A DNA stretch of 50,741 nt from Pirellulaceae bacterium (GTDB lineage Bacteria > Planctomycetota > Planctomycetia > Pirellulales > Pirellulaceae). The stretch's first letter is position 1, and every line of letters begins with the position of its first letter. Shown in pieces: positions 43,869 to 50,741 of the stretch. The DNA lies in NCBI GenBank assembly GCA_016784735.1, contig JADHUC010000030.1, positions 1 to 50,741 on the forward strand, read 5' to 3'. A program made the translations under genes and the position numbers. The notes beneath the pieces were generated by a model, which saw only the letters and a list, made by a program, of their open reading frames with translations, did no database searches and had not been told where the DNA came from.

Positions 43869-45431
43869 CTAGCCGCGATCGGGTTGTGCGGGCAGTGGCT
43901 TGCCTCCGTCGGCGTGCTTGGCTTCGGGAATCTCCGCCCTTTCTTTGACACCGCCGACCATGTGATCGACCGCCGTCACGTCATCCGTGCCGGGCTTGAA
44001 CGGCACTTCCTTCACCGTGGCATGGGCCTTGATCTTCTCAATGACCTTGCGCTCGACGATCTGATTTCGCAACGCGTCCATCTCGCCGCGTTTTTCCAGC
44101 CGAGCCCGTATACGCCGCGGCGGAATTCCCTCTTGCTCGGCAATCAGTTCAATTTCCGCGTCATAATCCTCGGGCTCCTTGACATCGATCTTCTCCTCGT
44201 CCGCGAGGCGTTCAAGGATGAAATGTTCCTTCAAAGCCGTGGCCGTATGGGCCAGACTGTTCCGCTGCAACTGGTTCGAATGCTCTTGAATGACTTCATC
44301 GCTGAATCCGGCGGCCTCCAATTCGAGCACCATGCGGCGCAACTCGCGTTGGGCCTGTTTACGTAGCAGTTCGTCCGGCAGCTCCCAGTCGGCGTCGGTC
44401 GTCAATTGTTTGGTGATCTGCCGGCGCACGTGCTGTTGGCACCGAAAACGTCGTTGTCGCTCCAGTTCCTTTCGGACTTCGCCCCTCAAGTCCTCTTCAT
44501 CCGTGAAATCGCCGATTTCGCTCAAGAACGAAGAAGACAGTTTCGGCAGTTTCAGTTGTTCGACTTTCAGAACCTCAAAAGTGGCCTGAATGTCTTTGCC
44601 CTTCAACTCTTCGTCTTTGACCTCTTCGCTGATCTTGATGCTTGTCTCTCGGGTGTCCCCTTGCTTGGCGCCGGTTATCAATTCGCCGAAATTCTCAAGT
44701 TGCGCGTCCCCAAAACTAAGCTTCGGCTTCACGGGCACTGTCTCATCTTCGACCTTGGAGAACTGCTCGCCGTCGCGAGTAAAGGTCATGTTCAGCGTAA
44801 CGTAGTCGCCGGCTTCGGCAGGTCCGTCCTTGAGCTTCAGTTCGCCGTAGCGGGTCAGAACCTTCTCAAGGTGCTTGTCGACGTCCCCATCCGTGATCTC
44901 GTACGCCGGTTCTTCCAGGTCGAGTCCTTTCCATTGCGGCAAATCGAACTCGGGGCGGACCTCGACATCGAACTCGAACGTCAACGGGCCATCGTCAGGC
45001 ATCTTGATGGCACCCAAGTCCAGGTCGGGCTCGCTGATGGGCGAGAAATCGAATTCGTCTGTCTCGCTCACCTGGGCTATGCTGTCCAACAGCAGCTTGC
45101 CCTTGACCTGATCGGCCACTTGGTCCTTGAAGCGATTGACGACCAGCTTGCGTGGGGCGCGTCCGGGCCGAAATCCCGGTACTTCGGCGTCGGGTGCCAA
45201 TTCGTCGAACTGGCTTTCCATGTACCGGTCGATGTCCTCGCGAGAGACAGTGACCGTCACGTGCCGCTGGCACGTACCAGGCTTGTCGATCTTGACTTCC
45301 AGGGAGAGCGGTTCTTTCTGCTCTTCTTCCTGCTCGACCGACTGCTCTTCGGCTACTTCTTCGGCCTGCTCGGCCAACTGCTCTTCAGCCGCTTCCGTTT
45401 CCGGGACGTCGTTGTTTTCAGATTCCGCCAT
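43869..45431 (-). CDS. tig: Trigger factor (ribosome-associated chaperone)
   Basis: A 520-residue protein with the ribosome-binding N-domain (EVPGFRPGRAPRKLVVNRF, the GFRxGxxP signature), a PPIase-like FKBP domain around residues 195-290 (AEAGDYVTLNMTFTRDG), and a long helical C-domain. It is longer than usual (about 430-450) because of an acidic Glu-rich N-terminal extension of about 50 residues (EAAEEQLAEQAEEVAEEQ) and a Pro/Lys-rich tail. ATG 45431 is used because the tRNA relic lies just upstream, so longer frames would read through it. Order tig-clpP-clpP links folding to degradation of nascent proteins. Confidence 0.94.
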   Translation of the reverse strand: MAESENNDVPETEAAEEQLAEQAEEVAEEQSVEQEEEQKEPLSLEVKIDKPGTCQRHVTVTVSREDIDRYMESQFDELAPDAEVPGFRPGRAPRKLVVNRFKDQVADQVKGKLLLDSIAQVSETDEFDFSPISEPDLDLGAIKMPDDGPLTFEFDVEVRPEFDLPQWKGLDLEEPAYEITDGDVDKHLEKVLTRYGELKLKDGPAEAGDYVTLNMTFTRDGEQFSKVEDETVPVKPKLSFGDAQLENFGELITGAKQGDTRETSIKISEEVKDEELKGKDIQATFEVLKVEQLKLPKLSSSFLSEIGDFTDEEDLRGEVRKELERQRRFRCQQHVRRQITKQLTTDADWELPDELLRKQAQRELRRMVLELEAAGFSDEVIQEHSNQLQRNSLAHTATALKEHFILERLADEEKIDVKEPEDYDAEIELIAEQEGIPPRRIRARLEKRGEMDALRNQIVERKVIEKIKAHATVKEVPFKPGTDDVTAVDHMVGGVKERAEIPEAKHADGGKPLPAQPDRG

Positions 45432-45482
45432 GTTCGATGCTCGTACCAACAACTGCGAAAAGTTGGGGGAAAAGTAAAAAAG

Positions 45483-45533
45483 AGCGGGTGATGGGATTCG
45501 AACCCACGACAACAACGTTGGCAAAATACCCGC
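45483..45533 (-). pseudogene. tRNA-Gly(GCC) with D-arm and half the anticodon stem deleted
   Basis: On the minus strand the 51 bases read as acceptor GCGGGTA, two bases, anticodon loop TTGCCAA (anticodon GCC), 3' anticodon stem CGTTG, variable loop TTGTC, T-arm GTGGG-TTCGAAT-CCCAT, acceptor CACCCGC and discriminator T. Everything from the anticodon loop on is perfect tRNA-Gly, but about 22 bases (D-arm and 5' anticodon stem) are missing. CCA is not encoded. It lies about 50 bases upstream of tig. Confidence 0.7.
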
Positions 45534-46126
45534 GAAACCCTGAGTTTTTCGGCCCTTTCCTTTACAAACAACGAATTCTAGCGGCCAAGACAGTATTTGC
45601 AAGTAGTCGCACCGCATAGCAGTTTTCCCTAGGAAATGGCGGTATTTTCCTCGTCAACCGATGCGCAAAACGGTACTGTACCGTTTTGGCAATGCCGACC
45701 GTCTCCCGCTGACACCCGTTTGACGGCTCGATTCCGACCAGTCTGGTCCCAACAAACCATCGCCGATTGTCTATCAAGGTGGCCAACGATGACACCGACT
45801 GCTTCATACAGCAAAGAAGATGAGAGACTGATACGGTGGCTTGCTTCGCGGTACACGGAACGTGGAAAACTACTGCGATGGGAACAATCAGTGTGGAATG
45901 TGGGCTTGATACATTACCAGCGGATCAGAGCCTTGAGCTTGCGCAACGTTTCGTGCGATACGGGTTCCCGCAGTGGTCAAGCAATGAACAGGTGCGAATC
46001 AAACCTGAAGTGCTGGACGCCAGACATCGGCTGGATGATCCACCGCTGCCAGATCACTGGGACACGGTGACCCGCTTGGTCCGTAGCAAGCGATGGTCTC
46101 TGCCGATCCTTGTGCTTGTCGTGGGC
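45534..46126. other. Gene-poor region upstream of the tig operon and downstream of the helicase gene
   Basis: About 590 bases without a recognisable gene. It contains a near-perfect hairpin at 45666-45688. Open frames across 45790-46100 have no family similarity I can see. The composition drifts toward AT around 45790-45900, which may mark decayed or transferred DNA. Confidence 0.4.
45666..45688. repeat. Compact palindrome CAAAACGGTAC
   Basis: Arms CAAAACGGTAC and GTACCGTTTTG are perfectly complementary around a single base, T45677. It is a solitary hairpin without a T-tract, probably another repeat of the genome. Confidence 0.7.
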
Positions 46127-48835
46127 TTACCAGGGTTCGCTCAGCTTGTCTTCCACATCCCGCCGAGCCAATACTCGCGAGCAGAGTTCCCAACGGTTCT
46201 TATCCGGATCAATCGTCTCCTTGTAGCGCAGCTCGAACGCGTCCCGGGCCTTCTGCCGCAGGTGGATGTACTGATTCATCATTGCCTCCAATTTCTCTTC
46301 ACTCTCGATCCAGTCATCTTCAATCGTATCGGGGAGTCCCCCGAAGATGTCGAACTTGTCCTTCAGGCGGCGAGACAGTACCCGATAGACCTTCTCGTCC
46401 TGGGTGTCATGGTAGACGAGGTTCAGCATGTCCACGATCCGCCGGGCCTGACCGAACCGCTTGATGCGTCCCAAACGCTGCTCCAGCCGGGACGGGTTCC
46501 AGGGCAAGTCGACGTTGATTATGGTGCCAAGGGTCTGCAGGTTCAGCCCCTCGCAGGCTGCGTCGGTGGCCACCACCAGGCGAATCTCGCGTTTCTTCAC
46601 CGCGGTCTTGATGTCTTCCCGCTCGACGGCCGCAAAGTCCTCGCCACGGAAAAGCCCGCTCTTGCCCAGGCCGGCATAGACGGCAACCGGCTCGCCCCGA
46701 ATCGCCTTGGCCAATTCCGCGCCGACCCAGTAGGCCGTGTCGTAGTACTGGCTAAAGATGATGCACCCGTGCTCTAGCCAAGTCTTCTCCTCCGAGCGAT
46801 GCTGGGTCAGGAAATACCGAACCGCAGCCAACTTCGGATCGCGAGCCTCGGGGCGGGATAGTTCGATGATGATGGTGCGGAGGTGACCAGCCTCGTCGTC
46901 AGTGAGAGTACTGAGCATGGCCTCCACGGCCTTTGGGTTCTCTTCCTCATTTCCGGGGCTCTCGCGCCGCAGCATCCTGTCGGCGGTGGCTCGTCCCGAC
47001 GCAAAACTGGAACAAATACGCTGCAGGAGCAGGGTCTTCATGAAACCGGCGGCCTTCGTGCGCTGTTGTAGAACCGCGGTATACGCTTCGGCAGCCTGGT
47101 AAGCAAGGTCGAAGGGATGGTTCGTCAGCAGGCCGAAGCCACTAAAGCCGACACTCGGATACGCGGTGGGGGGCGCGTCCGGGTCGGGGTGGATTTCCAC
47201 GCCCACCTTTTCCAGCAGCCCCGCCTCTTCCAAGGTCTGCCGTCGCCGCAGGACGGTATGCCGGACCAGCGGGTTGTGGTCCTGGAAGAATCCGGGAGCC
47301 AGCGTCTGCCCGATCGCCTGTTGCTCGAAGAACCCCAACGAGCCGAAGCCCCGGTCGGTGAAGAAAGCCCGCTCGGGCAGCCCCAACTGCAGACGCAGCG
47401 AAGCGAACAACGTGTCTTCGCTGCCAGCGGACAACGGATTGCGCAGCCACTCCCAAGCGTCCCGGTCGTCCGCAGGCGTCTGGTCGCCCTTGACCAGCGG
47501 CAGGGCCATTTCCCAGTCGCTCCAGCGTCCGAACAACTCCCGTCCCAAGACGAAATCCGCGCCGGAGTTCAGAATCCGCATCAGGTCCCACAACTCGTAG
47601 ATCTCGGTCTGGATGGGAGTGGCGGTGCCCAGCAGCAGGTTCTTCGTGCGCGGACCGATCCGCAGCATGAAGTCGAGCAGATTGTTCGGCTCCTTCTTCT
47701 TCTCACCCAGACCGCCACGCCGTCGAGCCTTGTGGGCCTCGTCGAGAACCACGGTCCCGAACTTGCGCTCCAGCAAGTGGTGTCGTTCGTCGGAATCGTG
47801 GAAAATCAGGCCGGTCGAGACGATGGCAATGCGGAAGGGGCAGCGGGCGATGTCTTCGGCGCCGCGGGTGTTGATGACGTGCCCCTGGGGGTCGACCCAC
47901 ACTTTCTTCGTCGAGGACCAGACCGCGCTCGGAATGCCCAGCCGGTCTTTCAGTTCAACCTGCCACTGTAGCGTGAGCGTGGACGGGCAGAGGATCAGCA
48001 CCGGCCCATCGTCCAGCAGCGCCGCGAGCATGGCGCTGGCAGCCAGCGACAGCGTCTTGCCCACGCCCACTTCGTCGGCCAGCAGCAATCGCGCCCTCCC
48101 ATACGTCTCCCGATGCTGGAGGAACATCGTCACGAACGACCGCTGCCAAGGTTGCAGTTGCTCGCCGCCTCGGTAGATCGGGCTCTCCGCCAGCACGGCG
48201 GCCGACAGTTCTTCGGGTAGGGCCTCAGCGAATCGAATTTCCACGCGGTCGGCGACACGCCGGACTTCCTCGACAATCGCCTCCGGCAGCGGGAAGGCGT
48301 CCTTCCACAGCGATTCGAACTCCTCTTCGACCCAGGCCACGCCTTCGGGCGACGTATCTTCCCAGAGGATCTCGTAGTTCTCCGCGAAGGCGCTTTTGGT
48401 TTCGTTGATCGAGCCGAGAAAACAGGTCTTCTCGCCGTCTGCCGCCTCGATGACGCCTGCTTTTCCGTGGATGAACACCCGATCCTTGGGCACCACCCGA
48501 ATCTCGACGCGGCCGCTGGTCAGCAGGTCGTGCAGTCGCCGGTAGCGCTCCCGGTGTAACAGGGCCTCGACTTCGGCCGGCGCTTCGTTCCAGCGTTCCT
48601 TGAGGGCCGTTTCGCGGACGTGTTTCGACACGGTCACATCCGCCGCATCTAGTTCGCTGTTACAGACCACCTGCACCTTGGGGATGCCCGCGATCTCCTC
48701 GCCCACCAACTCGAAGATCGAACTGCGGAAGTAGCCGGCGATACGCCGGTAGGACTTCGCGCCCTGCAGCTTGTTACTCAGGAAGGCGTGGTCCAACCGC
48801 TCGCGGCGGGAGGAGAAGCGGTGGATGGTGTGCAT
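46127..48835 (-). CDS. PLD-domain SNF2-family helicase, probable defence protein
   Basis: This 902-residue protein combines an N-terminal phospholipase-D-like nuclease domain (H123-x-K125 in FIHGKAG, then FLGSINETKSAF) with an SNF2/RapA-type superfamily 2 helicase. The helicase shows Walker A DEVGVGKT (about 254-261), DEAH at 365-368 and, near the C-terminus, ATDAACEGLNLQTLG and WNPSRLEQRLGRIKRFGQ. Such PLD-helicase fusions occur in anti-phage gene sets. The next gene upstream, a DPPY-type methylase, supports that setting. The classical second HKD motif is not seen, so nuclease activity is uncertain. The ATG at 48835 has only a weak ribosome binding site. Confidence 0.85.
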   Translation of the reverse strand: MHTIHRFSSRRERLDHAFLSNKLQGAKSYRRIAGYFRSSIFELVGEEIAGIPKVQVVCNSELDAADVTVSKHVRETALKERWNEAPAEVEALLHRERYRRLHDLLTSGRVEIRVVPKDRVFIHGKAGVIEAADGEKTCFLGSINETKSAFAENYEILWEDTSPEGVAWVEEEFESLWKDAFPLPEAIVEEVRRVADRVEIRFAEALPEELSAAVLAESPIYRGGEQLQPWQRSFVTMFLQHRETYGRARLLLADEVGVGKTLSLAASAMLAALLDDGPVLILCPSTLTLQWQVELKDRLGIPSAVWSSTKKVWVDPQGHVINTRGAEDIARCPFRIAIVSTGLIFHDSDERHHLLERKFGTVVLDEAHKARRRGGLGEKKKEPNNLLDFMLRIGPRTKNLLLGTATPIQTEIYELWDLMRILNSGADFVLGRELFGRWSDWEMALPLVKGDQTPADDRDAWEWLRNPLSAGSEDTLFASLRLQLGLPERAFFTDRGFGSLGFFEQQAIGQTLAPGFFQDHNPLVRHTVLRRRQTLEEAGLLEKVGVEIHPDPDAPPTAYPSVGFSGFGLLTNHPFDLAYQAAEAYTAVLQQRTKAAGFMKTLLLQRICSSFASGRATADRMLRRESPGNEEENPKAVEAMLSTLTDDEAGHLRTIIIELSRPEARDPKLAAVRYFLTQHRSEEKTWLEHGCIIFSQYYDTAYWVGAELAKAIRGEPVAVYAGLGKSGLFRGEDFAAVEREDIKTAVKKREIRLVVATDAACEGLNLQTLGTIINVDLPWNPSRLEQRLGRIKRFGQARRIVDMLNLVYHDTQDEKVYRVLSRRLKDKFDIFGGLPDTIEDDWIESEEKLEAMMNQYIHLRQKARDAFELRYKETIDPDKNRWELCSRVLARRDVEDKLSEPW

Positions 48836-49515
48836 GTCCCGTTTGGCCCGTTTATGTCCGAATTACCCAACTCGCGCACTGAACCACAAGTCTCTTACAG
48901 GACAGTAGTTACAGCGAGATACGTGCTCTCGCATCGCGCACGATGTCCGAATTATGTCTGAATTGGGCATTTGCCGGTATAGCTGAAATTCGCCGCCGTA
49001 TCGGTAATGCCGCCCGAAGGAATCGGTAAAGCCGATTGCGGCAATGCCGTGAAGGCGACGTGGGCCATTTGGGCCATTTTTGGGCCATTCTTGGTGACCC
49101 CGTCTCGACAGCTCTGCCAGTTGTGTTCACGACTGTCGGCTGCATGTTTCGCAGCCGCTGAATCGCCGCCGTCTTCGTCACGGGAGCCGCGCTCATGTCC
49201 TGTTTAGTCCTTCCGATCGTAGCCAGATAAATCACTGACCGAATTGAACTTACGCCGACAGAATGCCAAGGACTAGATGTCCGGCGTCCTGTTTATGTCC
49301 TGTTTGCTGAGACTAATGGCCACTCTCATCCTCGGTCCCCGTCTCGTCAGCCGGAAGCTCCTTCGAGAGTACGCAGATCGCGACGTCCAACGGCAAATGA
49401 CAAAAAGATGGATGACAGAAAAATGAAGAAGGTCGGCCCAGCATTTCCTTCATTTTTCTGTCATCAATGTTTTCGTCCGATCCTCTCCACAGAGACTTCG
49501 TTTGTCCGCCCAGGT
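48836..49515. other. Long gap between the helicase and methylase genes with direct repeats
   Basis: This 680-base region has no gene I can support; a possible 95-residue frame on the minus strand from 49196 has no known family. It holds two identical 12-base copies of ATGTCCGAATTA (48854-48865 and 48943-48954), three 10-base GGGCCATT repeats (49061-49090), three copies of GTCCTGTTT (49197, 49286, 49297) and an 18-base inverted repeat at 49411-49465. Confidence 0.5.
49411..49465 (-). repeat. Inverted repeat just after the methylase gene, possibly a terminator
   Basis: Arms 49411-49428 and 49448-49465 (GATGACAGAAAAATGAAG and its complement) are perfect over 18 bases. On the minus strand the hairpin is followed by CATCTTTTTG and begins about 50 bases past the methylase stop, so it could terminate that gene. 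It may also be a dispersed palindrome. Confidence 0.65.
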
Positions 49516-50741
49516 TCATCCCAGCCGCTGGTGCTTGACCAACTCGCGCAGGACGCGGGCGGCGGTGGCTTCGTCGGGGCGGAGGGTTTCGAGCTTCTTG
49601 GCCAGATAGTCGGCCAGTTCGACCGCAAGTTCGCGTTGGGTCATGTCGCCGTAGTAGTTCGGAACGTTCAGCGTCAGATGCGCCAGCACCTCGCTGCCGT
49701 CCAGATTCTTCACCAGTTCCATTATGGCGTACAGCACGGCCCGCAGCACCGACTGGTGTAGTTCCGAGGCTTCGCTCATCTCGGTCCGGCCGAAGTCGAC
49801 CGCGCTCTTGAGCCGCGCGCGGTTGGCCTTTTGGCTGCCCATCAGGGCGCTGAAATCGCGGACTTTGAACGCCTTGGCGAAGTTTTGGTAGTTGTCCAAC
49901 GCCTTGGCCCCGCGGGCCTCCATCTCGATCAGCTTCAGGTAAAACCGCTCCGCCCCGCTGAGCTTATCCCAGTGAGGCTTGGGGATTCCCTGCGGCACCA
50001 GGCACTGGTTGGCGGTGCTCACGGCAAAGGCGATCAGGCCGTCCACGAAGGTCGTTTCGCCCTTGACTCGCGGCCGTAACGCCTCGGCGGTCATATCCCG
50101 GCCGTCGATGACGGCGTACCGGGTGAGCACGCGCAGCGCGGCGGCGTAGCCTGCCATCTGGATATCGGCGTCCTCGAAGACGTTCTCGTCGCGGTACAGG
50201 CCCTTGGCCTCCTGGTTCAGGCCGGTCAGCGCTTGAACCTGCGATTCAACCTCTTCCTGGATCTCCCAGGCGAGATCGTCGCGGGTGGTCTTGTGCGTGC
50301 CCTGGCGCTTGCGGCAGACGAGCAGCACCGTGCCCTTGACATGGCTGCCCTGACGCAGGGCGCTCTCGGTCTCGGTCGCTACGTACCAGGCGGCAGTAAC
50401 TCGCAATCCCGACGCCCAGACGATATTGGCCATGTCCGCCCAGATCGATCCGGACTGGTGGGTGAACATGATCACTTGGATGCCGTTGTCCGGCATGCAT
50501 TCGGTCATCCGTTTGTAGGCGGCCACCATCCCGCGGCGGAAATCCTCCCCTTCACCCTGGATGGCGAGCGAACGACGGCTGTCCCAGACCCAATCTGCGA
50601 ACTCCGGGGGTGGGCTCTTCCGCAGCCACGCGATGAAGAAGTCGAGAATCTCCTCGTACTTGACTGCGTCCCCATAGGGCGGGTCGGTCACATAAAGATC
50701 GTGGACACCCTCGATATCCATTGCTGGAATCGACGTCACCT
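49516..50741 (-). CDS. DPPY-type DNA methylase, DUF1156-like, C-terminal part (partial)
   Basis: The gene runs off the right edge; about 407 C-terminal residues are visible. VTDPPYGDAVKYEEILDFFI holds the DPPY catalytic motif of amino-methyltransferases (N6-adenine or N4-cytosine). The later FTHQSGSIWADMANIVWASG and HVKGTVLLVCRKRQ are the strand order after the motif. The C-terminal 200 residues (ELAVELADYLAKKLETL, RVLRELVKH at the end) are helical and not part of a plain methylase. The layout fits large DUF1156-containing methylases found in anti-phage clusters. The S-adenosylmethionine-binding N-terminal part is outside the window. The stop at 49516 precedes a possible terminator hairpin. 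Confidence 0.7.
   Translation of the reverse strand, partial: VTSIPAMDIEGVHDLYVTDPPYGDAVKYEEILDFFIAWLRKSPPPEFADWVWDSRRSLAIQGEGEDFRRGMVAAYKRMTECMPDNGIQVIMFTHQSGSIWADMANIVWASGLRVTAAWYVATETESALRQGSHVKGTVLLVCRKRQGTHKTTRDDLAWEIQEEVESQVQALTGLNQEAKGLYRDENVFEDADIQMAGYAAALRVLTRYAVIDGRDMTAEALRPRVKGETTFVDGLIAFAVSTANQCLVPQGIPKPHWDKLSGAERFYLKLIEMEARGAKALDNYQNFAKAFKVRDFSALMGSQKANRARLKSAVDFGRTEMSEASELHQSVLRAVLYAIMELVKNLDGSEVLAHLTLNVPNYYGDMTQRELAVELADYLAKKLETLRPDEATAARVLRELVKHQRLG

Noticed and set aside
45437-45619. Small protein with a GFEPTTTTL motif
   Set aside because: That peptide is the well-known artefact of translating a tRNA T-arm; the DNA is the tRNA-Gly relic.
45836-46777. Plus-strand frame of 313 residues overlapping the helicase end
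   Set aside because: Most of it is antisense to the helicase gene; the unique first 95 residues match nothing recognisable.
48909-49196. Minus-strand gene of 95 residues starting MSAAPVTKTAAIQ
   Set aside because: No family, no good ribosome binding site, and the middle is a translation of the GGGCCATT repeats.

Overview
The window looks like chromosomal DNA from a planctomycete, probably Pirellulales-like. This is inferred from the overall gene make-up: secreted formylglycine-generating-enzyme-fold and ceramidase-like enzymes, Gfo/Idh/MocA and URO-D family enzymes, a HEAT-repeat secreted protein, and a tig-clpP-clpP operon. Nearly every intergenic gap also holds a palindromic repeat. No rRNA gene or other taxonomic marker is present to prove it.

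Layout. 1-1543: end of glcE, then glcF (glycolate oxidase). 1544-7275: secreted enzymes and a TPR protein. 7506-8606: secreted HEAT-repeat protein. 8895-13769 (minus): a 1624-residue membrane-anchored protein with a caspase-like domain whose catalytic Cys is replaced. 14090-31706 (plus): a type VI secretion (T6SS) locus in the order tssK, tssL, short tssM-like gene, small unknown gene, FliA-like sigma factor, tssA, tssB, tssC, second tssC, tagJ, tssE, tssF, tssG, clpV. 32014-34261: NifU- and NifS-type Fe-S cluster genes. 34294-39428 (minus): double-receiver response regulator, URO-D-family protein, Gfo/Idh/MocA oxidoreductase, divergent Nramp-like transporter. 39838-41136: citrate synthase. 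41155-42024 (minus): lipoprotein. 42381-45431 (minus): trigger factor and two ClpP peptidases, preceded by an internally deleted tRNA-Gly. 46127-50741 (minus): PLD-SNF2 helicase and the end of a DPPY-type DNA methylase, probably part of a phage-defence locus.

The main interest is the T6SS locus. It has the cytoplasmic baseplate, sheath and recycling genes, but no tssJ, hcp, vgrG or PAAR gene in the window. Its TssM-like protein has no recognisable P-loop and ends just after its third membrane segment, so the whole periplasmic arm is missing. The divergently transcribed pseudo-caspase protein has one N-terminal membrane anchor and about 1,580 extracytoplasmic residues, so it is a candidate for the missing envelope-spanning part. 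An embedded FliA-type sigma factor, translationally coupled to a small unknown protein, suggests dedicated transcription of the locus.

The second theme is repeats. Five intergenic sites carry head-to-head pairs of short hairpins with GTAG at the outer foot, the architecture of REP/BIME elements moved by RAYT transposases. A sixth pair type with a GTGG foot occurs twice. Compensatory stem changes support the hairpins. A 21-unit heptamer tandem repeat separates the sigma-factor gene from tssA.
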